Shown here: one piece after another, positions 39,035 through 47,993 of the stretch
How positions within the stretch are numbered: the first letter of the stretch is position 1
How the letters are laid out: each line of letters starts with the position of its first letter
Notes under the pieces: model-generated
Database searches by the model: none
The model's input: the letters and a program-made list of their open reading frames with translations, nothing else
Told to the model about the DNA's origin: nothing
Position numbers and translations under genes: made by a program
NCBI RefSeq assembly: GCF_016892605.1
Contig: NZ_JAFEMV010000003.1
Span: 124,001-188,000 of the forward strand
Direction: 5' to 3'
DNA from: Desemzia sp. RIT 804
Lineage (GTDB): Bacteria > Bacillota > Bacilli > Lactobacillales > Carnobacteriaceae
Length of the DNA: 64,000 nucleotides

Positions 39035-39933
39035 CTAGATTATCAACTTATTATAAAGAGATGTACCCATTGATTCCGAGATTCCTATTAGCCATTATCT
39101 ACTTTTTTGAGATCTATTTTATCTTGCTTCTCAACGTAGGAAAAACAGATTTTTCGATTGGATTGCAAGAATGGATCGGCGTTTTAACGATATTTACTTT
39201 TTTGATGGCGCTTAGGATCGCAGATGATTTTAAAGACTACGAACACGATCGAAGGCTATTTCCTGAACGTGCCTTGCCTTCTGGAAGAGTCACAAAACGT
39301 GATTTAGCTATTGCTTTAGCTGTCATGGTCACAATCACAGTTGTACTGAACGTTTTCTTTATGAATAATATAGGGTGGTTTTTCTTTTTGTTCATTTATG
39401 GCACATTGATGTCGCTTTGGTTTTTCAGCAAAGCCAAAATCCAAAAATCATTGCCTTTAGCACTTGTTACCCATAATCCTGTTATGATGATCATGAATTT
39501 TTATATCATCACATTTATTTGTTACAAATACCAATTGCCATTATTGTCATTACCTACTGTTCTGCTGGCGTTCACGATGTATTTCCCGAGCTTGATCTGG
39601 GAAATCAGCCGTAAAATCAGAGCTCCTAAAGACGAGACCGAATATGTGACTTATTCTAGATTGTTCACCTATCAAAAAGCCACACGTTTCGTTCAAGTAC
39701 TGACCATTATAGATATTTTAACGAACTTTATTCTATTGTGGAACATTTCAAAAATTGGTGTCATTGTTCTGTTGGTGAATGTCATCTGGATGACGATTCA
39801 ATTCCAACAATTTATTCATGATCCAACACGTTTCAATATTAAAGAACGAGTGGAACGCTATACCTACATTACGGAAACAACGATGGTTCTCTCGGTAGCG
39901 GCACATCTATTTATACAGAGGTTTGCACAATGA
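39028..39933 (+). CDS. UbiA family prenyltransferase-like membrane protein
   Basis: 301 aa with about eight hydrophobic helices. First aspartate-rich motif RIADDFKDYEHD (about 68-79) followed by ALPSGRVTKRDL, typical of UbiA enzymes that bind prenyl diphosphate through Mg. The second motif is less standard (EISRKIRAPKDE, about 192-203). The family includes archaeal digeranylgeranylglyceryl phosphate synthase. In this operon it may attach a prenyl chain to the lipid backbone. Overlaps the next gene by ATGA. Confidence 0.82.
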   Translation: MLTRLSTYYKEMYPLIPRFLLAIIYFFEIYFILLLNVGKTDFSIGLQEWIGVLTIFTFLMALRIADDFKDYEHDRRLFPERALPSGRVTKRDLAIALAVMVTITVVLNVFFMNNIGWFFFLFIYGTLMSLWFFSKAKIQKSLPLALVTHNPVMMIMNFYIITFICYKYQLPLLSLPTVLLAFTMYFPSLIWEISRKIRAPKDETEYVTYSRLFTYQKATRFVQVLTIIDILTNFILLWNISKIGVIVLLVNVIWMTIQFQQFIHDPTRFNIKERVERYTYITETTMVLSVAAHLFIQRFAQ

Positions 39934-42431
39934 AAAAGCTCACTGACTTGCAACGTCAATCAGTAGGTTCAAAAGCCTACAATTTACATCTCATGAAAAA
40001 GCAAGGTCTCGTTGTCCCTGCTTTTTCAGTTTTTTCATTTGATCTGTTTGATCGATCTGATACCCATACCTTTTTAATGGAGCAGCAAACAGCCTATCAC
40101 ACAGGAAAATATACGTTAGATGAATTGAGTCAACGATTGCAGCAAGAGTTCAAGGCGAAATTTTTGCAAGAAGATTTTACAGCTATCCATGAATTCAAAA
40201 AACTAGCTTCTGGCAAGCATACCTACTCGGTTCGGTCTTCAGCAAACGTGGAAGATGATGTTTCTGCCTCATTCGCTGGACAATTTTCTACTCGTTTGTT
40301 CGTTGAAGCGGATGATTTAGTTGATGCTGTGGAAGAAACTCTGTTGTCGTTGTATCAGCCTGCTGCATTAAGTTACTACTTTGAGAATGGCTTTTCATTA
40401 GAAACTGTTCAGCTACACGTCATTCTTCAAAACATGATTGCGGGAACTTTATCAGGGGTCTACTTTACCGCGAATCCTCAAGGTTTGTTGAATGAACAGT
40501 TGATCGTAGTAGGCGAAGGTGTGGGCAGCGGGATCGTGGAAGACAAAGTAGATACAACGATGGTAACAATTCATCCGGATGATCAATTATCTTACTTTGA
40601 AACCGCTGGTGCTTCTCCGATTTTAACAGAGAAACAGCAAGCAGATTTAGAAGAGATGGCGAAGAACGTTACTGAATTATTTGGTCTGCGCATGGATATC
40701 GAATTTACTTTTTTGAATGGCCAGCTGTATGTTTTACAAGCACGCCCTATCACAAAAATGCCTACAGACCCCGTCATTATTTTAGATAACAGCAATATTG
40801 TAGAAAGTTATCCCGGAACCACGACTCCTTTGACATTCAGCTTTATTCAAGAAGCTTACGGAAGTATCTTTAGAGGTTTGGCTAAACGGATGCTGAAAAA
40901 CGACACACAAACACTTCGATCATTTGAGCCTACTTTTCAAAATATGATCGCTCAAGTCAACAGCCGCGTGTATTATCAAATCACTAATTGGTACAAATTA
41001 CTGCAGCTTCTGCCGTTCTCTAAGCAGATCATCCCTATTTGGCAAGACATGTTAGGGGTTCAAACTACAGACGTCTCTGCAACTACAGTGAAGATCAGCC
41101 GTTCAACTCGGCTGAAGATCATAGGACGAATCATCAAAAGCTTCATCCAAGCACCTCGTTCCATGAAAAAGCTTGATTCGGATTTTGAAATGATCTCCGA
41201 AAAGTTCGATCAAATATATACAAAAGAGGCTTCATTTGAAGAACTTCACCAATTATTTGAACAGATCAAACGACAAGTACTGGAACAATGGGACATCACT
41301 TTGATCAATGACCTCTATGCGTTTGTTTATACAGGAGTGTTAAAAAAATTCTGTTCGCCGGAAGAAGTCCAAGCGGAAATAGCCGGAATCGAACAAATTG
41401 AAAGCATGAAACCAGTAATTGAATTGAATAAAGTCATTTACACCATTCAAGAAGATGGCAATAGCGACTATCGAAAAAAAATCGAAACGCTGTCTTTGGA
41501 ACTTGCTGCTGATTTTATTGACACAGATGTACATCCAATCACACAAGATATTCGACTGTTCATTCATCGATTTGGAGATCGAGCTCCAGAAGAATTAAAA
41601 TTGGAGACGGCAACATTTCGCAGTCAGCCTTCTTCACTCATTCAGTTGATCCAACAGCAGTTGGGATTGCCGCCGTCTGCTGTGCATACCAACACTAAAG
41701 CAAATTCAGTCAGTAAATCACGGAATCCATTGGTGAATTGGCTGAAGAAACAGGCTATGACAGGAATCAAATACAGAGAAAGTTCCCGATTGAACCGTAC
41801 GCGGATTTATGGAATGATGCGGCTCCTGTTTGTCACTATGGGAGAACATTTGGTAAAAGAAAAACGCCTTGAGAAATCAGAGGATGTATTTTATTTAACG
41901 ATGACTGAATTATTCGAATTGGCTGGCCATCAAGACCTTTCAAATATGCAGATGGAGATCAAAAAACGACAGCATAAACGATCCGTAGATCAGCAATTAC
42001 CTGCATTCAGCCGTCTGATCTATGCTGGAAGTATTTTCGAAAAGTACCCGCAAAATATCAATCATCAAAAGATTGCCTCAACCGACCAGCAGGACTTCCA
42101 AGGAATCGGTTGTTCAAAAGGTGTGGTTCGAGGACAAGTATTAGTTGTGGAAGATATTCAAGCCGTTAACTTCCAGCAATCCCATGATAAAATCATCGTC
42201 ACAAAAATGACGGATCCTGGATGGGTGTATTTACTGACTCAATCAAAAGGGATTATTGCGGAAAAAGGTTCACTTTTATCTCATACAGCAATCATCTCCC
42301 GCGAATTGGGTATTCCTTCTGTCGTCAATGTCAAACAAGCCACGCAACAGCTGAAGACCGGGGAATGGATTGAAATAAACGGTCAGACTGGTCTGATTAA
42401 ACGTTTGGAGGATGAAAATGACTACTCCTAA
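39930..42431 (+). CDS. ATP-grasp/His-domain phosphotransferase (rifampicin-phosphotransferase type), copy 2
   Basis: 833 aa. SVGSKAYNLHLMKKQGLVVP at the start (the GxK loop missing from copy 1's canonical start), VRSSANVEDD, LQARPITK near 270, long middle domain and His domain with KGSLLSHTAIISRELGIP, H785. No PEP/pyruvate barrel. Distant from copy 1 (only motifs shared), so the two probably have different acceptors or work in sequence. Confidence 0.82.
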   Translation: MKKLTDLQRQSVGSKAYNLHLMKKQGLVVPAFSVFSFDLFDRSDTHTFLMEQQTAYHTGKYTLDELSQRLQQEFKAKFLQEDFTAIHEFKKLASGKHTYSVRSSANVEDDVSASFAGQFSTRLFVEADDLVDAVEETLLSLYQPAALSYYFENGFSLETVQLHVILQNMIAGTLSGVYFTANPQGLLNEQLIVVGEGVGSGIVEDKVDTTMVTIHPDDQLSYFETAGASPILTEKQQADLEEMAKNVTELFGLRMDIEFTFLNGQLYVLQARPITKMPTDPVIILDNSNIVESYPGTTTPLTFSFIQEAYGSIFRGLAKRMLKNDTQTLRSFEPTFQNMIAQVNSRVYYQITNWYKLLQLLPFSKQIIPIWQDMLGVQTTDVSATTVKISRSTRLKIIGRIIKSFIQAPRSMKKLDSDFEMISEKFDQIYTKEASFEELHQLFEQIKRQVLEQWDITLINDLYAFVYTGVLKKFCSPEEVQAEIAGIEQIESMKPVIELNKVIYTIQEDGNSDYRKKIETLSLELAADFIDTDVHPITQDIRLFIHRFGDRAPEELKLETATFRSQPSSLIQLIQQQLGLPPSAVHTNTKANSVSKSRNPLVNWLKKQAMTGIKYRESSRLNRTRIYGMMRLLFVTMGEHLVKEKRLEKSEDVFYLTMTELFELAGHQDLSNMQMEIKKRQHKRSVDQQLPAFSRLIYAGSIFEKYPQNINHQKIASTDQQDFQGIGCSKGVVRGQVLVVEDIQAVNFQQSHDKIIVTKMTDPGWVYLLTQSKGIIAEKGSLLSHTAIISRELGIPSVVNVKQATQQLKTGEWIEINGQTGLIKRLEDENDYS

Positions 42432-43503
42432 TTCCTTAGAAATATTTTCAGTGGTTTCTGGCGAGCAAACAGAAGCAGATTTTCTGCAATTCCCACAACG
42501 TATTTATAAAAAAGATGAATTGATGCAGTCGATTTCAGAGAAACAAGCACAGATCAGCGGGCAGCATCCGTTGAGTCCGGCCTACACTTTTCAAGCATTC
42601 AACGGCTACCAAGAGGGCCAAATGGTGATTCGTGGTGCTCTGATCAAGCCGCACCATTTGGAAGATTACTACTTAGGGTACTTTGAAGCAGTAGATGATG
42701 TAACCATCATGACCCAGTTTATCAACATACTGAGTGAAAAAGTGCGCGAAAAAAATGGGAAGCGAGTCGTCGGCCCTGTCCAAGGAAGTTTCTGGCTCGG
42801 TTATCGAATGAAAGTTAAAGGATTTGAACGAACGCCGTTTACGAGTGAACCGCACAATCCAGCATACTATCCGAAGTTATGGCAAGCGGCTGGTTTTAAA
42901 GAGATCGAGCATTACACGTCAAATTTTTATCACTCGATTCCGCCCCAATATGAATCAACAAAACTAGCCAAACGTTATCAATCATTTGTGGAAAAAGGCT
43001 ATCGCTTTATTTCTCCTAAACGAGAAGACTGGTCAACCGTTTCTCTTGAAGTCTTTGACCTTTTAAGCACACTTTACAAAGACTTTCCATTGTATCAAAA
43101 GGTTACAGCTGAACAGTTCACTCACATTTTTGCCGATCTAAAACAAGTGATCGATTTTTCTATGGTAAAGCTGGCCTACAAAGATCAGCAGCTTGTTGGT
43201 TTTTTGATTACGTTGCCGGATTATGGAAACTTGATTTATCGAAAAATGACAATGCTGAATCTAGCGAAAATTCTCTATAAAAGATGGCGTGCTAAACGCT
43301 ATATTATTCTGTATTTGGGTGTAGACCCTAACCACTTAGGTCTGGGATTGGCGATGTCTTATCCGGTTTTCAGACAAGTCAAACAGCGGAAAGCAGAAAT
43401 AGTGGGTGCCTTGATTCATGAAAAGACGGTCACAGACCGCTATGTGACAGAGATGCAAAAAGATTCTCATGCTTACAGTTTATGGATGCTGGAATTGGAA
43501 TAA
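42418..43503 (+). CDS. GNAT-like acyltransferase of the lipid-like operon
   Basis: 361 aa. Large for GNAT; resembles two-lobed N-acyltransferase-like proteins: GPVQGSFWLGYRMKVKG, PAYYPKLWQAAGFKEIEHY in the first half and LGVDPNHLGLGLAMSYPVF as the acyl-CoA-binding region. GGAGG (42407-42411) fits the ATG at 42418, not the earlier ATG at 42412. Overlaps the phosphotransferase by 14 bases and ends the operon. Substrate unknown; an acylation of the lipid head group or backbone would fit the context. Confidence 0.7.
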   Translation: MTTPNSLEIFSVVSGEQTEADFLQFPQRIYKKDELMQSISEKQAQISGQHPLSPAYTFQAFNGYQEGQMVIRGALIKPHHLEDYYLGYFEAVDDVTIMTQFINILSEKVREKNGKRVVGPVQGSFWLGYRMKVKGFERTPFTSEPHNPAYYPKLWQAAGFKEIEHYTSNFYHSIPPQYESTKLAKRYQSFVEKGYRFISPKREDWSTVSLEVFDLLSTLYKDFPLYQKVTAEQFTHIFADLKQVIDFSMVKLAYKDQQLVGFLITLPDYGNLIYRKMTMLNLAKILYKRWRAKRYIILYLGVDPNHLGLGLAMSYPVFRQVKQRKAEIVGALIHEKTVTDRYVTEMQKDSHAYSLWMLELE

Positions 43504-43589
43504 ACAAAGCTGGATTTGAACCTGAATGGTTTACTAAAAAGTTTGATCGTTGACTAATGATTGATTCATTGTATGCCGCTGCATAAAGA

Positions 43590-43638
43590 TACCCCAAGGA
43601 GTAGAATGAAACTGACTACTCCTTGGGGTAATTTATTT
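43590..43638. terminator. Bidirectional terminator closing the lipid-like operon
   Basis: Perfect 15-bp arms TACCCCAAGGAGTAG (43590-43604) and CTACTCCTTGGGGTA (43616-43630), then ATTTATTTTT. Shared with the convergent SDR gene. Confidence 0.9.
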
Positions 43639-43647
43639 TTAAAATGA

Positions 43648-44298
43648 CTACAACTTACTAACAGCTTCCTCAACAGCTGTATCTCCAGTCAAAACTTCAA
43701 ACTCTTTGTTGATCGTATTGTCATTGTGGAGTACAGAAATCAATGTTCGCGCCACGTCTTGACGAGGAATTTCATTGATGTCTTGTCCCATGCCCACTTT
43801 GATTTGATCGGTACCGGCTGTATCCACTAGCATACCTGGATGAACGATCGTCCAGTCTAGTTGAGTACGGTTTTTTAACCATTCGTCAGCATAGTTTTTG
43901 GCGATCGTATAGATTTGCAGATCATTTTCTTTCGCCATTTCCTCACGACCTGTACGAAAAGTGCTGACCATAACAAAACGCTTGACGCCTGCTTGTTCTG
44001 CAGCGGTCATGGCTTTAACAGCTCCGTCTAAGTCGATCAAAATAGTTTTATCAAGGCCGCTTCCACCAGCACCCGCACTAAAGATAACTGCATCGACATC
44101 TTTCATCGCTTCAGCCAACTCATCTATGGAGTTTTTGACCAGATCTAAGAGAACAGTTTGGATACCTCGTTCTTCGAAGAATCCAGCTTGTTCAGCCTTA
44201 CGTATCATGGCAATTTCTTCAATAGAGTTATCCTCTTTCGCAAAATCGGCAAAGTGATGAGCTACTTTTCCATTGGCACCTATAACGAATACTTTCAT
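43648..44298 (-). CDS. NAD(P)-binding SDR/NmrA-like protein
   Basis: 216 aa. MKVFVIGANGKVAHHF nucleotide motif, IFSAGAGGSG, FVMVSTFRTGR and YAKNYADEWL-type region (IAKNYADEWLK). Related to YwnB/atypical SDRs often induced by redox or electrophile stress. GAGGAG site. No catalytic YxxxK in the classic place, so enzymatic activity is uncertain. Confidence 0.85.
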   Translation of the reverse strand: MKVFVIGANGKVAHHFADFAKEDNSIEEIAMIRKAEQAGFFEERGIQTVLLDLVKNSIDELAEAMKDVDAVIFSAGAGGSGLDKTILIDLDGAVKAMTAAEQAGVKRFVMVSTFRTGREEMAKENDLQIYTIAKNYADEWLKNRTQLDWTIVHPGMLVDTAGTDQIKVGMGQDINEIPRQDVARTLISVLHNDNTINKEFEVLTGDTAVEEAVSKL

Positions 44299-44409
44299 TT
44301 AAAATCTCCTCTCGCTATTTAATGAACTAAATTCAGCATAGCATGTGTCCTTTAAATCTTCAATTAATTGACAATGAATGGATTTCTTCCTACGTAGAAA
44401 CTATTATGA

Positions 44410-45282
44410 TTACTTATTTTTGTATTGCGAACTAAAGACCGGCATGATTTGATCGTCGCCATAAGTTTCGATAAGCGGCAATTCATTCAATGTTTTCATG
44501 TCTTCCTCAGAAATCGTAAAATCGACCGCCGCATTATCTTTCATATGGTCTTTGCTGATAGATTTAGGCAAAGCAACAGTATCTAATTGGATAACATAGC
44601 GGATGCTTAATTGAGCAGGTGAGACCTCATATTTTTCAGCCATCTTTTTAACAATAGGATGGTCAAGGATCGCACCATGAGCAATTGGTGAGTAAGCTTC
44701 AACAATAATATCTTGACTTTGACTGTACTCGATTACACCGCTAGGAACATTTGTGATATGCGCAAGGATTTGGTTTACCATTGGTTTGACTTTGCCGTTA
44801 TTGATCAGGTTTTCCAAATCAACTTGTTCAAAGTTGGAAACACCTATTGCCCGTAGTTTTCCAGCTTCATAAGCTTCTTCCAAAGCACGCCATGCCTCTA
44901 GATTGCCTTCGAAGTAATGGTTTCCGTCACGGAAGTTAGCCCAAGGTTGCGGACTATGGATAATCATTAAATCAATATAATTCATATCCAAGCGTTCCAG
45001 AGATTCTTCGATGGCTTTGACAGCTTCATCGTAGTTCTTGATGTCGCCTTCGAGTTTTGTAGTGACAAAGATTTCTTTACGGTCCACACCTGATTCTTTG
45101 ATTCCACGACCTACACCTTTTTCATTGCGATAAGCTTCAGCCGTATCGATATGACGGTAGCCTAGATCAAGGGCATCTTTGACAACTTGAACCACTCTTT
45201 CATCATCAATCATCCAAGTCCCTAAACCTAATTTAGGAATTTCAACTCCATTTGATAATGTATACACTTCGTTTAATACCAT
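44410..45282 (-). CDS. Aldo/keto reductase
   Basis: 290 aa. DTAEAYRNE (Asp and Tyr of the tetrad), TTKLEG (Lys), LMIIHSPQPW (His), ALPKSISKDH cofactor motif. NADPH-dependent carbonyl reductase of broad type. AGAAGG site. Adjacent to, but probably not co-transcribed with, the SDR gene (111-bp gap). Confidence 0.92.
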   Translation of the reverse strand: MVLNEVYTLSNGVEIPKLGLGTWMIDDERVVQVVKDALDLGYRHIDTAEAYRNEKGVGRGIKESGVDRKEIFVTTKLEGDIKNYDEAVKAIEESLERLDMNYIDLMIIHSPQPWANFRDGNHYFEGNLEAWRALEEAYEAGKLRAIGVSNFEQVDLENLINNGKVKPMVNQILAHITNVPSGVIEYSQSQDIIVEAYSPIAHGAILDHPIVKKMAEKYEVSPAQLSIRYVIQLDTVALPKSISKDHMKDNAAVDFTISEEDMKTLNELPLIETYGDDQIMPVFSSQYKNK

Positions 45283-45416
45283 TTTATTGCCTTCTTTCTC
45301 TTTTTAATTTTGACAGAATAGCGAAACCATAGTGTTCCACCATCATTGATAGAGATGTGTACGGAGAATCACATAAGGGTTATTCTTCGTTTTATTTTCC
45401 TCCTATTATATAAGCT

Positions 45417-45980
45417 TTAATCAATTTTTTTAATGATTCTAGCAGGCGTACCCGCAACAATCACATTATCTGGCACATCTTTCGTAACAGTAGCATCTGC
45501 AGCAACAATAGCATTTTTACCGACAGTCACACCAGCTAAAATGGTTACGTTCGCACCAATCCAAGCGTTCTCTTTGATGCGAATCGAATCTACTATTATC
45601 CCTCTTCTTTTTACCGGGTCAACTAAATGGTTCACTGTGAGCAAACGAGCACCAGGGCCGATCAACACATGATCTTCAAGGTAAATACCGCCTAAATCAA
45701 CAAAAGTAACGTTTTGATTGAGAAAGATATCTTTGCCAAATGAAATGTGTTTCCCGAAATCTGTGTAAAAAGGCAAAGAAACCGTAACCGAAGAATCAAT
45801 TGATTCACCCGTGATTTCTTCAAGTGCTGCGATCACATCTTCGGGAGCATGGTAACCTGTGTTCAATTCCATCACTAATCTTTCATTACCTGCCTTTTGC
45901 TCATGTATTTCTTCAAAAAGCGGGGAGCCTTTCACAATTTCTTTCTTAATGATTCGATTTAATAAATCTTTCATTATCAT
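45417..45980 (-). CDS. Hexapeptide-repeat sugar O-acetyltransferase
   Basis: 187 aa. Left-handed beta-helix with repeated hexapeptides: FVDLGGIYLEDHVLIGPGARLLT and NAWIGANVTILAGVTVGKNAIVAADATVTKDVPDN, here given by their ends; catalytic histidine in TVNHL. Resembles maltose/galactoside acetyltransferases. Start is either 45980 or the ATG two codons on. Confidence 0.88.
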   Translation of the reverse strand: MIMKDLLNRIIKKEIVKGSPLFEEIHEQKAGNERLVMELNTGYHAPEDVIAALEEITGESIDSSVTVSLPFYTDFGKHISFGKDIFLNQNVTFVDLGGIYLEDHVLIGPGARLLTVNHLVDPVKRRGIIVDSIRIKENAWIGANVTILAGVTVGKNAIVAADATVTKDVPDNVIVAGTPARIIKKID

Positions 45981-46287
45981 TCGCCACCTATCCAGTTATT
46001 CTTGTTGCTTCCATCATACTAGGCTAAACCTAGCCTGGCTAATACTTATATTTCATACTCAGCTATTCTTTTCAGCTATAGTAAAAGCAACCTTATTTAG
46101 CTTCACGCACTGATTTGCATCAAAAACAAACTACTCATACATCATCTTGTTTTGATTGATCGTGTTCTTCGTTTCATACCAAGTGATGTATAATAAAAAG
46201 ACACAGTGACCAACAAATCATTTAGAAAAAGAACCATACTAGTGTGAAGGACTTGGTCTTCTAAAATCTTGAAAGGAACGTTCAGAA

Positions 46288-46857
46288 ATGGAAACCGAAA
46301 ATGTAATCAGAATCAAGAACAGGCAAGATTTAAGGTATTGGCTTGAGGTAAATTCAACGTCAGAAAAATTCTGTTGGGTGATCATCAGTACGACGAAAAA
46401 AGCAGATACTGTTCAGTACTTGGATATCGTTGAAGAAGCATTGTGTGTTGGTTGGATCGATGGCACAAAGAAAAAGATCTCCAACACTGAAATAGCTCAA
46501 AGACTATCTCCAAGAAGGGCAAAAAGCAACTGGACTGAATTGAATAAAGAAAGAGTGAGAAGACTAGATAGATTAGGATTGATGAAAGAAGAAGGCTTAA
46601 AGGTTCTTCCCGATATGCGTCTTGAATCTTTTATTATTGATGAAGAGATTGAACGCTGTTTAAAAAAAGATGAGCAAGTGTATCAGAACTTTAGCAGCTT
46701 TCCAGAACTATATAAAAGAATCAGGATCGACACCATACAAAGTTATAAAAATGAACCCGACATTTTTAATAGAAGGTTGGTCAAGTTCATTGACAACACC
46801 AGAGCAAATAAAATGTATGGTCAATGGAATGATAAAGGACGCCTGCTCAATGATTGA
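46288..46857 (+). CDS. YdeI/OmdA-family protein
   Basis: 189 aa. LRYWLEVNSTSEKFCWVII, EEALCVGWIDGTKKK and SPRRAKSNWTELNKERV are the hallmarks of the YdeI/OmpD-associated (bacteriocin-protection-like) family, whose molecular role is not settled. GAAAGGAACG ribosome site. Stands alone. Confidence 0.82.
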   Translation: METENVIRIKNRQDLRYWLEVNSTSEKFCWVIISTTKKADTVQYLDIVEEALCVGWIDGTKKKISNTEIAQRLSPRRAKSNWTELNKERVRRLDRLGLMKEEGLKVLPDMRLESFIIDEEIERCLKKDEQVYQNFSSFPELYKRIRIDTIQSYKNEPDIFNRRLVKFIDNTRANKMYGQWNDKGRLLND

Positions 46858-46920
46858 ACAATTTTAGATCAGCTCTTAGGTATAGAGTTTAGAACAACAC
46901 CGAGATAAATGGTCTTCATC

Positions 46921-47070
46921 TGACTTGTGAGGCGCAATCTGGTACTCACAAGTCAAGTATAGGAAATAAACCTGACTTACGTATCGGATTCTCAGCTCCA
47001 TAAGTCAAGAAAAGAAGAGTTATTTGACTTACCACAATGATTTTGTATCCACAAGTAAGGTAATATCCCT
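46921..47070. repeat. Tandem TGACTT...AAGTCA hairpin units
   Basis: Three successive stem-loops share the arm TGACTT. The first is perfect: TGACTTGTGAG (46921-46931) with CTCACAAGTCA (46945-46955). The second runs from about 46972 to 47008, the third from about 47023 to 47064 and is weaker. Layout is like the GGAACGCAAA repeat family but with another arm sequence. Not CRISPR: unequal spacing and self-complementary units. Confidence 0.55.
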
Positions 47071-47312
47071 TAGTACATATGAATCAAATTTAGAGCAGAA
47101 GCAGGATTGTCAAAAAAGCAGGGCCCTTACTTTAATTTAAATAGAACCACACACTTCCACTACTGAATAAAATAGTTCATAGTTTTAGATGGGTGCTTGA
47201 GAGACTTTTTGTATTAGTATGCCTCAGTTACTGGCCTTATATGGGTAATCAATTCGACGTTTTCAGTTTTTGTTACTCCATTTTATTTCGCCATTTCTAA
47301 ATATACTTCTAA

Positions 47313-47447
47313 TTAAGAAGCACATTGGGTCATGAAGCCTGCATAAGTAATCATATTGCGATCACGCAGAGACATTTCTGACTCTCTAAACCATACTTCT
47401 CCTAAATTTTCGCGATCTGCTATTTGTTTTGCTCTCTTTCTTCTCTC
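47313..47447 (-). pseudogene. Fragment of a carboxymuconolactone-decarboxylase-like gene
   Basis: Minus-strand frame reads ADRENLGEVWFRESEMSLRDRN then MITYAGFMTQCAS and stops at 47313-47315, matching the FGEVW...LS-x-RDR-x-x-IT core of the AhpD/CMD family. No start codon with a ribosome site, and the downstream half is missing. Preceded by a purine-rich run on the coding strand that abuts the cupin stop. The remaining 46858-47312 DNA holds the tandem hairpins and no gene. Confidence 0.5.
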
Positions 47448-47455
47448 TTTCTCTC

Positions 47456-47872
47456 TTATTTTTCTTCTAATTTTGAATAAATTTCATCGGAAACTGGTTC
47501 CAGCCATTCTGGCGTACCAGCTGTTATGGCAATGTGTTCAAACCAGCTGTCTTTTGTCGCACCGTGCCAATGTTTTACACCATTATGAGTCACAACCACA
47601 TCGCCGGCTTTTAAGAATTGTGCTGGTCTTCCTTCTTCTTGATACCAGCCTTCGCCGCCAGTGACGAGCAGCACTTGGAAGCCCTCATGGTGAATATGCC
47701 AATTGTTTCGACATCCAGGTTCAAACGTCACATTTCCAACGCCTACGTTAACTTCTGGATCAGAAACCAAATTATTCAAATAGCTCTGTCCTATAAAATA
47801 TTGTGCAAATGCCTCATTTTTTTCTCCGATTGGAAAAACAACTCCATTTTTTACTTCTTCATGTTTTGCCAT
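47456..47872 (-). CDS. Cupin domain protein
   Basis: 138 aa from the ATG at 47872 (AGGGG 8 nt upstream); the frame opens 15 codons earlier. Single cupin: CRNNWHIHHEGFQVLLVTGGEG with metal histidines and GDVVVTHNGVKHWHGATKDSWF. Often paired with carboxymuconolactone decarboxylase domains, of which a relic follows. Probably handles small carbonyl or quinone compounds. Confidence 0.87.
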   Translation of the reverse strand: MAKHEEVKNGVVFPIGEKNEAFAQYFIGQSYLNNLVSDPEVNVGVGNVTFEPGCRNNWHIHHEGFQVLLVTGGEGWYQEEGRPAQFLKAGDVVVTHNGVKHWHGATKDSWFEHIAITAGTPEWLEPVSDEIYSKLEEK

Positions 47873-47885
47873 TTTGCATTCCCCT

Positions 47886-47917
47886 ATCTTATTTGTAGTA
47901 GACCTACTAATTTTCAA
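47886..47917 (-). promoter_or_regulatory. MerR-type promoter of the cupin gene
   Basis: Minus-strand TTGAAA (47912-47917), 20-bp spacer, TAAGAT (47886-47891). The spacer contains the palindrome TAGTAGACCTACTA (47896-47909). Overlong spacer plus central dyad is the MerR layout. Confidence 0.55.
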
Positions 47918-47993
47918 TACCTATGCCTGCCTCATAAACTTTTAGAGCTCACCGATTACTCAACACCGAGAATCGATAAGCTCTTTTTTATTC

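Noticed and set aside
42412-42417. ATG at 42412 as start of the GNAT-like gene
   Set aside because: It directly abuts the GGAGG site; the ATG at 42418 has proper spacing.
35093-42431. Phosphoenolpyruvate synthase (ppsA) for both large proteins
   Set aside because: The C-terminal PEP/pyruvate-binding barrel is absent and the catalytic His domain is at the extreme C-terminus, as in rifampicin phosphotransferase.
46921-47070. CRISPR array
   Set aside because: Units are self-complementary stem-loops with unequal spacing, differing loops and no cas genes.
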